A DNA stretch of 64,000 nucleotides. Origin: Paenibacillus ihbetae (GTDB taxonomy: Bacteria > Bacillota > Bacilli > Paenibacillales > Paenibacillaceae). The DNA lies in assembly GCF_002741055.1 (NCBI RefSeq), contig NZ_CP016809.1, forward strand, positions 2,378,501 through 2,442,500, in the 5' to 3' direction. Shown here in pieces: positions 51,147 to 59,863 of the stretch; the stretch's first letter is position 1, and every line of letters begins with the position of its first letter. Below the pieces are notes generated by a model. It was not told where the DNA came from, made no database searches, and worked only from the letters and a program-made list of their open reading frames with translations. The position numbers and the translations under genes were made by a program.

Positions 51147-51301
51147 GTTAAATTACCTCCATTGTCCTTGAATATGATCTCCCTGCACCGCAATTGCCGG
51201 TCCGGAAAGGTGGCCCCTCTTTCGAAAAATGTTGCTGCCCTACATAACATTCTTCAACGTTCTTCGCATTCCTGCTCTATAGGGACGGATTATGTCATTT
51301 T

Positions 51302-51330
51302 TTGAAACCGGTTCGTTAACTTGGTAAAGT
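51302..51330 (+). promoter_or_regulatory. probable promoter of the esterase gene
   Basis: TTGAAA, 17 bases, TAAAGT. The spacer contains a loose palindrome (ACCGGTT-CGTT-AACTTGGT) that could be an operator. The remaining 170 bases to the gene hold only weak inverted repeats (CCGGA/TCCGG). Confidence 0.45.
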
Positions 51331-51507
51331 GTATATAGAAGCTTTCATAAACACATAATTTGCGATCCAGGGCAAGAGGCGGGACGTAACCATGCACGTC
51401 GTGCTTTTCTCGTTCCTGCTTTCCGGATTCAAGCGCCGCTTGCCGGATCCTTCCTGTTTAGACACAATTACCGATACAAGAAAGAGAGAAAGGGTGTAGA
51501 GAAAAAT

Positions 51508-52971
51508 ATGACGAATCCCATTGTATCAACCAAGTATGGACGAATTGAGGGCCGTTTGGAGAACGGTGTACGCATATGGAGAGGCATCCCCTATGCACAG
51601 CCGCCGATCGGCAAACTTCGCTTCCGCCCTCCCGTACCGCCGGCAGCCTGGGAAGGGATTCTGGATGCACACCGGTTCTCTCCAATGTGCCCGCAGCCCG
51701 TGGAATCCTCCTCCAGCATGATGACCGGTGCGGTTACGAAGACGATGTCCGAGGATTGCCTGTACCTGAATGTATGGGCACCCGGGCATCAAGCCGGGGA
51801 GCCGCTGCCGGTCATGGTATGGATTCACGGCGGCGCATTTGTAACGGGCTCGGGCAGCCTGCCGACTTATGACGGCCATTCCTTCGCTACGCGGGGAAAC
51901 GTCATACTGGTCACGATCAATTACCGGCTGGGGGCGTTCGGCTTTGTCCATCTCAGCCCTTTTCACGAAGCCCTCTCTTCCAATGTCGGTCTGCTGGACC
52001 AAATTGCGGCGCTGACGTGGGTTAAGGACAATATCGCCGCATTCGGCGGGGACCCTGACCGGGTTACCGTCTTCGGCGAGTCGGCTGGCAGCATGAGCAT
52101 TGCCGCGCTGCTCGCCATGCCGGCAGCCAAAGGGCTGTTTCATCAAGCGATCATGCAGAGCGGAGCTTCGCAGGCGCTGCCTGCGGGACAGGCGCAGCAG
52201 ATTGCCGACGGCCTGCTCCAGGAGCTTGGCGTAACCGCCGATGGGCTGGAGCAGCTGGAGGCCATGACTGCGGAGCAGATTTTCGAGGCCGGGGAACGAC
52301 TGAAGAAGCGGATCGGGCCCGGCGTGAACATGATCTTCCAGCCTGTCGTCGAGCCGGGCACGCTGCCGCTAGAGCCGCTGCAGGCGGTGCAGGCCGGGTC
52401 AGCCGCATCCGTGCCGCTGCTCATCGGGACGAATCTCGAGGAGGGAGCTTTGTTCTTCCGGCCTAACTCGCCGCTGATCAAGGAGGAGCATCTGGTGCAT
52501 GCGGTTGAAGCGATGACCGGGATTCAAAACGCGGGAGCCTTTACGAAGCAATATCCTTACACCATTGATGGCCATGCCCAAATCATGACCGACCTCTATT
52601 TCTGGCGCTCTGCCGTTCAATTCGCGGCAGCTCACAGCGGGCAGGCTCCGGTCTGGATGTACCGGTTCGATTGGACGCTCCCGGAGCATCCGGTTCTCGG
52701 CAAAGCGATGCATGCTTTGGAAATCCCGTTCGTGTTCAACACGGTACGCCTGTTCCGCAACATAGGCGTTGAAGTTGACCGGGACACGCAGACGCTCGCA
52801 GAGCGGATGCAGGATGCCTGGGCCGCATTCGCCCGCACCGGATCTCCGGACACGCCGTCACTGCCTTGGCCACAGTACGACCGGAACGACCGGTCGACGA
52901 TGATTTTCAACAGCCGCAGCGAGGTCGCGCGCGATCCGGATTCGGCCAAGCGCATCATGCTGGGGTTATAG
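51508..52971 (+). CDS. type B carboxylesterase (PnbA-like)
   Basis: A 487-residue esterase. The oxyanion loop is WIHGGAF (105-111), the nucleophile Ser192 lies in FGESAGS, the acid is probably the Glu in LIGTNLEEGALFF, and the histidine is in KAMHALEIPFVF. EDCLYLNVW is the second family signature. Size matches B. subtilis p-nitrobenzyl esterase. No signal peptide, so cytoplasmic. The natural substrate is unknown; neighbours suggest acetylated or esterified carbohydrates (inference). Ribosome binding site AAAGGGTG upstream. Confidence 0.92.
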   Translation: MTNPIVSTKYGRIEGRLENGVRIWRGIPYAQPPIGKLRFRPPVPPAAWEGILDAHRFSPMCPQPVESSSSMMTGAVTKTMSEDCLYLNVWAPGHQAGEPLPVMVWIHGGAFVTGSGSLPTYDGHSFATRGNVILVTINYRLGAFGFVHLSPFHEALSSNVGLLDQIAALTWVKDNIAAFGGDPDRVTVFGESAGSMSIAALLAMPAAKGLFHQAIMQSGASQALPAGQAQQIADGLLQELGVTADGLEQLEAMTAEQIFEAGERLKKRIGPGVNMIFQPVVEPGTLPLEPLQAVQAGSAASVPLLIGTNLEEGALFFRPNSPLIKEEHLVHAVEAMTGIQNAGAFTKQYPYTIDGHAQIMTDLYFWRSAVQFAAAHSGQAPVWMYRFDWTLPEHPVLGKAMHALEIPFVFNTVRLFRNIGVEVDRDTQTLAERMQDAWAAFARTGSPDTPSLPWPQYDRNDRSTMIFNSRSEVARDPDSAKRIMLGL

Positions 52972-53080
52972 AATACGGACAAGGCGGCCGCTCAAGCCGA
53001 TCTCTGACGGGAAACACCGGACCGGGACATCGTCCGGCAGCCGGATCTCGAAACAAGCTTTCCATCGATTAACCGAACAA

Positions 53081-53131
53081 AAGCTGTACGCCGCGCATGA
53101 ACCACTTAGCGCGAGGGCGTACAGCTTCTTT
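53081..53131. terminator. bidirectional terminator between the esterase and the sugar ABC operon
   Basis: AAGCTGTACGCC pairs perfectly with GGCGTACAGCTT (53116-53127), with an inner GCGC/GCGC pairing. Confidence 0.75.
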
Positions 53132-53169
53132 GCATACAGCATATTTTTTTCTATAGCTCGTCTCTCCGT

Positions 53170-53988
53170 CTACTTGACCGCTCCCTGCGTAATACCGTTA
53201 ATGATCCATTTCTGGGCGAACAGATAAATGATGATCATCGGCAGCATGGCCATCAGGTACGAAGCAAAGGCCAGATTGAATTCGGTATTGAACTGCCCTT
53301 GGAAAATGTACTGCACCAGCGGCAGCGTATAGGAATCCGTGTCGCTGATGATGATGAGCGGGAGCAGGAAGTCGTTGTAGGTGGACAAGCAGATCAGGAT
53401 GCCCACCGTTGCATTGATCGGCGCCATAATCGGGAAGATGATCCTCCAGAAGGTCCCCCACGTAGACGTCCCGTCAACCCGGGCTGCTTCTTCAAGAGCA
53501 ACCGGAATGGACTTGATGTAGCCGACATAGACAAACACGTTGAACGCGAGCGCATACACGGTATGCAGGATCGTCAGTCCCACCAGATTGGTCATGTTCA
53601 AGCCGGCCGTCAATTTCACCAGCGGCAGCATAATAATCGGAAACGGAATGAACATCGCGCTGATGAAGTAAAAGTAGAGCCCCTTGAAAAACCTCCGGTT
53701 CATGTTACGCGCAATCGCATAGGCCACAAGCGAATTCGTAAGCAGCGTCAGGACGACCGTTGCGGTCGTTACCATGGCGCTGTTGCCCAGCGCGTTGAAG
53801 AAGTTTGTCATGGCGATCGCATTGGCGAAATTCTCGAAATGAAGCTCCTTCGGCAGGCCGAACACCGATGCCAGCATATCCTGGGGCGATTTGAGCGCTA
53901 TCGTAACCGTCATGTATAACGGAAACAGGATCAGCACGGTGCCCAAGGCGATGAGGATCATGACCGGCCAATTGGTTCTGGTCCGCAT
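53170..53988 (-). CDS. carbohydrate ABC transporter permease (MalG-like)
   Basis: A 272-residue inner permease with six membrane helices and the EAA loop EEAARVDGTSTWGTFWRIIFPIMAP (about 165-190), which docks on the ATPase. It ends with NGITQGAVK, the standard tail of this family. Its ATG overlaps the stop of the previous permease (TAATG). The ATPase is not in this operon and is probably a shared MsmX-type protein encoded elsewhere. Confidence 0.93.
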   Translation of the reverse strand: MRTRTNWPVMILIALGTVLILFPLYMTVTIALKSPQDMLASVFGLPKELHFENFANAIAMTNFFNALGNSAMVTTATVVLTLLTNSLVAYAIARNMNRRFFKGLYFYFISAMFIPFPIIMLPLVKLTAGLNMTNLVGLTILHTVYALAFNVFVYVGYIKSIPVALEEAARVDGTSTWGTFWRIIFPIMAPINATVGILICLSTYNDFLLPLIIISDTDSYTLPLVQYIFQGQFNTEFNLAFASYLMAMLPMIIIYLFAQKWIINGITQGAVK

Positions 53989-54854
53989 TACATCTCCGCC
54001 TCCCTTCGCTGTAAAAACCGGATTTGCGCAATAGATACGGCCGCGATCAGAATAAAGTAAATGACCGAATTGGCCGATTGATACGCGAACTCGCCGCCCT
54101 CGAAGCCTCCCGTATAGATAAGGTGCGAGATGGACTGCGTTGCACGTCCGGGGCCGCCGTTCGTCAGCGCCACGATCTGGTCGAACACCATCAAGGAGTT
54201 CTTCATCGCCAGCACCATGTTGATCGTGAAGAAGGGGGCGATCAGCGGGAAGGTGATCTTCCAGAATTCCTGCCAGCGGCTCGCGCCGTCCAGGTTCGAG
54301 GCTTCATACAACGTGCCTGGAATCGTCTGCAGCCCGGCTAGATACAAAATCGTATTATAGGCGACGCCCTGCCACACCGCTACGATGACGATGCCGATCC
54401 AGGCGTGCTGCTCGCTCCCCAATAGGTTGGTCGAGAGCCAGCCAATGCCGAGGTTCTGCCCCCATATCGTAAAGACGTTCGAGAATAAATAGTTGAAGAT
54501 ATAGCCGACGATCAGGACGCTGAGAATGTTCGGCAGAAAGTAGATGCCCCGGAAAAAATTCCTCGCCTTGATCTTTGCGTTCAGTCCCATGGCGATCAAG
54601 AGACTGAGAATATTGATCAGAATCGTGACCACGACCGCGAACTTGAACGTGAACCAATAAGCATTGCCGACATTGCCGTCTTTGAACAGGTTCACGTAGT
54701 TTTTGAGTCCGATGAAATCGTAATGGTCGCCGAATCCGTTCCAGTTCGTGAAGGAATAATACACGCCCTGCAGCGCAGGCAGGGTCAGAAATATGAAGAA
54801 CAGCACAACTGCCGGTACGGTCATCAAATAGTAAGGCATAAGCCGCTTGTTCAT
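53988..54854 (-). CDS. carbohydrate ABC transporter permease (MalF/UgpA-like)
   Basis: A 288-residue permease with six helices and an EAA loop YEASNLDGASRWQEFWKITFPLIAP. I start at the ATG preceded by GAGGAGG at 10 bases (MNKRLMPYYLMTVPAVV); six upstream codons are in frame but lack a site. Middle gene of the SBP-permease-permease operon. Confidence 0.93.
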   Translation of the reverse strand: MNKRLMPYYLMTVPAVVLFFIFLTLPALQGVYYSFTNWNGFGDHYDFIGLKNYVNLFKDGNVGNAYWFTFKFAVVVTILINILSLLIAMGLNAKIKARNFFRGIYFLPNILSVLIVGYIFNYLFSNVFTIWGQNLGIGWLSTNLLGSEQHAWIGIVIVAVWQGVAYNTILYLAGLQTIPGTLYEASNLDGASRWQEFWKITFPLIAPFFTINMVLAMKNSLMVFDQIVALTNGGPGRATQSISHLIYTGGFEGGEFAYQSANSVIYFILIAAVSIAQIRFLQRREAEM

Positions 54855-54917
54855 GCTTGAAATCCTCCTCATTGTTCATTGGGATGGCGTTGGTCAGGGC
54901 TGCCTGTTCCTCGACGT

Positions 54918-56144
54918 CTAGCGCCTGTCCGCAACCTTGTCCCATTCCGTATCCAGCTTCTTCAGATAGGCGTCGATATCCCGATTTTGAAGAAAGGACT
55001 GGATAATGGAGTTCAATTGAACGGCAGCCGGAATGTAGTGGTCGGCAAAATCGACCACTTGCCCGCGCTTCAGATAAGGCAAGAGCTCAGACACGGCCGG
55101 ATCGTCCTGCGTAACGCCCTGCACGGTTGAGAACAGCGTCTGCTCCGAGATGTACTGCTTGCTGTTCTCCGGCTCAAGCAAAAATTCGATGAACCGCAAT
55201 GCCTCCTCCTTATGCTTGGAGTCTTCGGCGACCGCCAGCAAGGTATCCACACCCGAGATCAGTTTGTTCGATTCCGGATCGTCGCCGGTTGGCAGCGGAA
55301 AGAAGCCGATCGGCGCCTCGGGATTGGCCTTCCGGATTTCGGAGATCGCCCAAGTCCCCTGAATGTACATGGCCGACTCGCCTCTGGCGAAGGCGCGGTT
55401 GCCGTCGGCGTAGTTTTTGCCGAAGTTGTCCCCATGCCCATACTCCATCAGCTCCAGCTGCTTCTCCGCAATCTCACGGTATCGGTCCGCGAACGTGACC
55501 TTCCCTTCCCTGCGGTCCAAATAAAACTCGATGCCTTCCAGATTGGAGGCCAAGGCGTTGAACGGAAGCACCGTCTGCCAATCGTCCTTGTATGTGAAGT
55601 AGAACGGGATCGTTCCCCCGTCCTTTGCCTTCTTCGCGGTGGCCAACAGCTCGTCCCAGGTGCGCGGAACGGAAAGGCCCAGCTTGCTGAAAATCTCCTT
55701 GTTGTACATCACGCCGTTGGCGTTCGTGGAATATGGAATGCCGATGACTTCCTCCATGCCGGAAACATCCTTCAGCATTTGCACGTAGGTTTCGTCTATC
55801 CGGCTCAGCAGCGGACTGCCGGTCATATCCATGAAAATGCCGCTCTGGGCGAGCAGCGAATATGTATCGGTTGCCCCCATGCCGACGATGTCGGGAATAT
55901 CGTCCTTGACGACCCGCGTCTTCAAGACGGTCTCCGCATCCGGCGGATTGACTTGAACGACCGTAATGTCGGATTGGGATTCGTTAAACTTCTGGATCAA
56001 TGCATCAAAGGAGCCCTTGGCTTCAGGCTTGTTCTGGAAAAATTCAATCTGCACGCGCCCGGATGTGTCATTGCCGCCGCAAGCCGTGAGCATGCATATC
56101 AACAGGATGCTTACGCTTGCCGCCAACCCTTTTCCAAACTTCAT
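54918..56144 (-). CDS. extracellular sugar-binding lipoprotein
   Basis: A 408-residue solute-binding protein with a lipoprotein signal peptide (LLICMLTACGGN, lipobox LTAC) and the family-1 sugar-binding fold (VQIEFFQNKPEAKGSFDALIQKFNE ... GIPYSTNANGVMYNKEIFSKLGLS ... SGVDTLLAVAEDSKHKEEALRFIEFLL). It feeds the two permeases 64 bases downstream. The sugar is unknown. Its promoter should lie in 56145-56280, where I see no clear boxes. Confidence 0.93.
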   Translation of the reverse strand: MKFGKGLAASVSILLICMLTACGGNDTSGRVQIEFFQNKPEAKGSFDALIQKFNESQSDITVVQVNPPDAETVLKTRVVKDDIPDIVGMGATDTYSLLAQSGIFMDMTGSPLLSRIDETYVQMLKDVSGMEEVIGIPYSTNANGVMYNKEIFSKLGLSVPRTWDELLATAKKAKDGGTIPFYFTYKDDWQTVLPFNALASNLEGIEFYLDRREGKVTFADRYREIAEKQLELMEYGHGDNFGKNYADGNRAFARGESAMYIQGTWAISEIRKANPEAPIGFFPLPTGDDPESNKLISGVDTLLAVAEDSKHKEEALRFIEFLLEPENSKQYISEQTLFSTVQGVTQDDPAVSELLPYLKRGQVVDFADHYIPAAVQLNSIIQSFLQNRDIDAYLKKLDTEWDKVADRR

Positions 56145-56282
56145 CGTCCGCCCTCCATTTCAAATCCTGATGCTGTATGCAGGTACGCTTGCTTTGTACC
56201 CCATGTCTATTTACTACCCTTATCGCTTGGTTGCTAAACGGCGCAAGGGGGGCGACTGGTCATGCGGATCGAGCGGACGAAC

Positions 56283-56327
56283 GCAAAAAAATACCGGCAG
56301 ATCAGGAGTTTCGTCCTGTTCTGCCGG
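56283..56327 (-). terminator. terminator of the PheC-like SBP gene
   Basis: CCGGCAG pairs with CTGCCGG, with CAGGA/TCCTG inside, followed on the minus strand by TATTTTTTT. Confidence 0.8.
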
Positions 56328-56366
56328 CAGATATTGGTGCATGTTATACATTGGTGAGGTTAGATC

Positions 56367-57227
56367 CTACTCCAGCCATTTTTTGTGGATCTCGTCGAAT
56401 TTGCCTTGCAGCTTCATTTCATCGATCCACATTTCCAGGTAGCTTGCGTACTCGAAGTCGCCGCGAGGAATCATATAGCCCTTCTCGCTGTTGGTGAAAG
56501 GCTTATCTGTCAGTGCAGCGTACAATCTGGAGTCAGCTTTGGCATAAGTGATCGCTTCGATCGTATCGGTGATCATTACGTCATACGTGCCGTCCGCAAC
56601 CAGATGCGGGATGTCCAGGTTGTTAGGAACAACGGTTACGTTCGCATTCTTCAGATGCTCGCGCACGAACACTTCGTTCGTGCCGCCTGGGTTAACGCCA
56701 ATGCGTACGGAAGGCTTATTGATGTCTTCAATCGTCAAGTATTTGTCCTTGTCTTCAGCGCGGATCAGTGGCGCTTTGCCGAAGGAGATGTAGCCTTGGG
56801 AAACGTATGCTGTTTTTTGTCTGGCTGTGTTACGAGTCACACCGCCTACAGCGATATCGAATTTATCGTCTTGAAGATCCTTCATCATCGTGGACCAAGT
56901 CGTATTCACGAACTGAACGTCTACGCCAAGATCTTTGCCAAGCTCTTTCATCGCGTCAACGTCGTAGCCTTCGTACTGTTTGGTCTCCGGATTCAAATAT
57001 GTAAACGGCTTGTAGTCTCCGGTCATGCCTACCCGAATATAACCTCTTTCAATAATTTCATCCAATTGGGATTCCGCTTGCTTCTTAAGCTGTCCCGGTG
57101 CTTGGGATGAAGCGGACTTTGCGGAAACGTCCGGTGTTCTCAGAACCTCATTTGCCGCGAAGCCTGTTGCTACGAGGGATAAGCTGACTACCCCTGCCAG
57201 TAATACCTTTTTCCAATTCTTAGCCAT
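56367..57227 (-). CDS. secreted solute-binding protein, similar to cyclohexadienyl dehydratase PheC
   Basis: A 286-residue exported family-3 binding-protein fold with an N-terminal signal or anchor (KVLLAGVVSLSLVATGFAAN). RVGMTGDYKPFTYLNPETKQYEG, TTWSTMMKDLQDDKFDIAVGGVT and RNTARQKTAYVS follow the PheC subgroup more closely than amino-acid binding proteins. PheC makes phenylpyruvate from prephenate outside the membrane. No permease or ATPase is adjacent, which fits an enzyme or a chemoreceptor ligand carrier. GGAGG precedes the ATG. Note the chemoreceptor gene directly upstream. Confidence 0.82.
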   Translation of the reverse strand: MAKNWKKVLLAGVVSLSLVATGFAANEVLRTPDVSAKSASSQAPGQLKKQAESQLDEIIERGYIRVGMTGDYKPFTYLNPETKQYEGYDVDAMKELGKDLGVDVQFVNTTWSTMMKDLQDDKFDIAVGGVTRNTARQKTAYVSQGYISFGKAPLIRAEDKDKYLTIEDINKPSVRIGVNPGGTNEVFVREHLKNANVTVVPNNLDIPHLVADGTYDVMITDTIEAITYAKADSRLYAALTDKPFTNSEKGYMIPRGDFEYASYLEMWIDEMKLQGKFDEIHKKWLE

Positions 57228-57262
57228 GGTTTCAATTCCTCCAGTTTTCTTCTTGTTGTAAT

Positions 57263-57437
57263 CCTTGCCTTCTTGCATAGCTTGCTTCTGCTTACTTGCC
57301 TACGTTACTTCTGCTTTCTTGCATACTTGCATCTGCATACTTACTGCATTCTCGCATCTGCATTCCTGCTTCTGCTTTCGTGCTTTTCTGCTTTCGTGCT
57401 TCTGCATTCTTGCTTCTGCTTTCGTGCCTGCTTGCCT
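57263..57437. repeat. degenerate short-period repeat array
   Basis: About 175 bases consist almost only of variants of CTTGC, CTTCTGC, TTTCGTG and CATCTGCAT in a period of roughly 8-10 bases, with no long exact unit. It fills the leader between the chemoreceptor stop (57513) and the PheC-like gene start (57227). Confidence 0.7.
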
Positions 57438-57512
57438 CGTACCCCAGTTTGCTGCTGCAGCTCTCTTAACGCTTTCCTACAGGCATCCCCCCTTTCAAGC
57501 AGCCCGGGGAGA

Positions 57513-59477
57513 TTACAATTTGAATTTGGCCAATTCTTTGCTGAGCTCCTCGGCTACGCTCTCAAGCTGCTTCACAGAGTTTGAAATCTCCTTGATCGTC
57601 ACGATCTGCTCTTCCACAGCGTCTGCCACATTCTTCGCATCGCTGGACGTATGGTCGGCGATCGATTTCAGCTCTTCAATGGAAGCGCTGACCTGCTCGG
57701 AGCCTGCCGACATCTCTTCGGAAGCCGCCGAAACCTCGAGAATATGATCAGCCACGTTCCGGGTCGCATACAGGATGTTATCGAACTTCTCGCGAACCTC
57801 TTCAATAAGCGCGATGCCTTCCTGTACATCCTTACGGCTGACGTCCATCACTTCGACCGCATTCAGCGTATCCTCCCGAATTTCGGTGATCAGCTTCGCA
57901 ATCTGATCGGTGGACGCTTCCGATTGCCCGGCCAGCTTCTTCACTTCTTCTGCGACGACTGCAAAGCCTCGGCCATGCTCCCCTGCTCTTGCCGCTTCAA
58001 TCGAAGCGTTGAGCGACAGCAGGCGGATGCGGGAAGTGACCTCCGTAATAAAGCTCAAAATCTGCTCGATTTCCGAAGACCGTTCGTTCAAACGCTCGAT
58101 GGCGGTTCCGACCTTGGATGTCCCCTCGCCGATGTTGCCGATCTGCTTCACGGCCTGCTCAACGACGACAGAGCCGCTCTCCGCTTGCGTTGCCGCTTCC
58201 TGCGCAGCCTCGGACACCATGGATGAGGTTTCCGCGATCTTCACGATGCCGCTGGCCATATCGCTCATCGATACGGCGATCTCGGAAGAGCTTGCAGCAT
58301 GGGCGTTCGCACCGCTTGCAATTTGGCGAATGGACGTTCCAATCCGATCGACGCTGTTCATCGCCGTATCGACGCCGCCCGAGACAACCTCGGTTACGGT
58401 CAGTACCTGCTTGGATGAATCGTTCACTCCATCGACCAGATGCTTCAGATGGGACACCGTCTGGTTGAAATCGCCGGAGAGAACCGCAACCTCGTCCTTG
58501 CCCTTCACTTGAATCGTCTTCGTCAAATCTCCTGCGGCGACTTCCTTCACGGCCGCATTCAGCTTACGGATCGGCTGTACAATCTGCGACGTCACCCAAT
58601 ATGCCGCAGCGATGGATACAAGCAGCGCCCCTGCCGAGATGGCAACGAGCGTTACCGACAGTTTGGAGATCGGAGCGTTCAGCTCCTTGCTTGGCGCCGT
58701 AACGAATACGCCCCAATTCAATTCGGACGGAGCATAGGCTGCCGTATAAGCCGTTCCGTCCAGTGAATATTGGAATTCTCCCGGCTGGCCTTGGCTCACC
58801 TTTTCATAAGCTTTCGTCAGCTCCGCATCGACATCCTGAACCTTTGTTTGCAGGACGAGCTCCTCGGACGGATGCCACATGAACGTTCCGGTACGACTCA
58901 ACAAGAAAGCATAGCCGGTTTCGCCGAAAGATTGGTCTGATACTTTCTTCTGTACCTCGTTAATCGGAAGCGTCGAGCCCATATATCCGTACTGCTTCCC
59001 GTCCTTCATGAGCGGTATGATCATCGTTACGATGTTGTTACCGGTCCGCTTGGATAGCACCGGCTCCGATACGACGATCTTGCCCTCGCCTTTTCCGGCC
59101 TCCTGGTAATGAACCCGGTCGGATACGTCGGTAATTTCCCCAAGGAAATTGATCACGTTCTTGCCTGTCAAATCGTAGGAGAAGAAGAAGGTTTCGAATT
59201 CCGGATTCTGCTCCTGCGCTTTCTGAATCAACTTCAAATCCTGCTCTTTGTCCCCCGTAATGAACTTGCCGACGGTTTCGATCTTCGCAATTTCCGCGTT
59301 CAGAAAATCGTCGATTTGCAGCGCCAGATTCTCGGCGCTCAAGAGCGCTTCCTTGTCCAGACTGTCTCCCAGCAAATTGGATGAGCTGTTATACGTTACC
59401 GCGAAGACAGTGCCGAGACTGACAAGCAGAATCAAACAAATCATCGTTATCATCTTTTGCTTAAGGCTCTTTAGCAT
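57513..59477 (-). CDS. methyl-accepting chemotaxis protein with dCache sensor
   Basis: A 654-residue receptor. TM1 is at about 8-28, then a large extracellular dCache domain (about 35-275; DRVHYQEAGKGEGKIVVSEP and GYAFLLSRTGTFMWHPSEE are typical), TM2 at about 278-300, HAMP and a long signalling coiled coil with the tip RIRLLSLNASIEAARAGEHG then RGFAVVAEEVKKLA. Methylation sites are probable but not marked by a clear motif. Ligands are likely small amino acids or organic acids. Transcription probably starts at the sigma-D promoter 170 bases upstream. Confidence 0.95.
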   Translation of the reverse strand: MLKSLKQKMITMICLILLVSLGTVFAVTYNSSSNLLGDSLDKEALLSAENLALQIDDFLNAEIAKIETVGKFITGDKEQDLKLIQKAQEQNPEFETFFFSYDLTGKNVINFLGEITDVSDRVHYQEAGKGEGKIVVSEPVLSKRTGNNIVTMIIPLMKDGKQYGYMGSTLPINEVQKKVSDQSFGETGYAFLLSRTGTFMWHPSEELVLQTKVQDVDAELTKAYEKVSQGQPGEFQYSLDGTAYTAAYAPSELNWGVFVTAPSKELNAPISKLSVTLVAISAGALLVSIAAAYWVTSQIVQPIRKLNAAVKEVAAGDLTKTIQVKGKDEVAVLSGDFNQTVSHLKHLVDGVNDSSKQVLTVTEVVSGGVDTAMNSVDRIGTSIRQIASGANAHAASSSEIAVSMSDMASGIVKIAETSSMVSEAAQEAATQAESGSVVVEQAVKQIGNIGEGTSKVGTAIERLNERSSEIEQILSFITEVTSRIRLLSLNASIEAARAGEHGRGFAVVAEEVKKLAGQSEASTDQIAKLITEIREDTLNAVEVMDVSRKDVQEGIALIEEVREKFDNILYATRNVADHILEVSAASEEMSAGSEQVSASIEELKSIADHTSSDAKNVADAVEEQIVTIKEISNSVKQLESVAEELSKELAKFKL

Positions 59478-59649
59478 GGCTCTAAAATCCTCCCCAAAAA
59501 TGGTTCCGGGGTCCTACTCATTCCTGTGTCCAAAATTTTTGCGTATGCTCTCTTTTTGTGTTAAGCCGCGCTCACTACAAAATAAAAACGAACAAGCGGT
59601 ATCGAAAAAATATTGGTATATGCTGGACTGTAAGACTCCGCTTAATTTG

Positions 59650-59676
59650 TTATCGGCAGCTTAGGAAAGGAATTTA
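59650..59676 (-). promoter_or_regulatory. sigma-D (sigma-28) promoter of the chemoreceptor gene
   Basis: On the minus strand TAAA (59676-59673), a spacer of exactly 15 bases, then GCCGATAA (59657-59650) matches the flagellar sigma consensus TAAA-N15-GCCGATAT at all but one position. The resulting leader is about 170 bases. Confidence 0.85.
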
Positions 59677-59863
59677 AGAGATTCATTTCACTTTTTACAA
59701 AATTCGACTTCTTCGTTCGCATACGAAGGGCATTTGGTGGATTTAGGCAAAAAGGACCAATATAGTCTATTCATCACATCATCTATAGACGTGAAGCCGG
59801 CTCGGCAGGACTTGTTCCCATCTCTATGGAATGTTAAGGGCATGATGATTAGGAGTGATACAT

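Noticed and set aside
55212-56237. Long plus-strand frame opposite the sugar-binding lipoprotein gene
   Set aside because: Antisense shadow; the minus-strand protein has a signal peptide, lipobox and family motifs.
57263-57437. CRISPR array
   Set aside because: The units are 8-10 bases, degenerate and without unique spacers; no cas genes are near.
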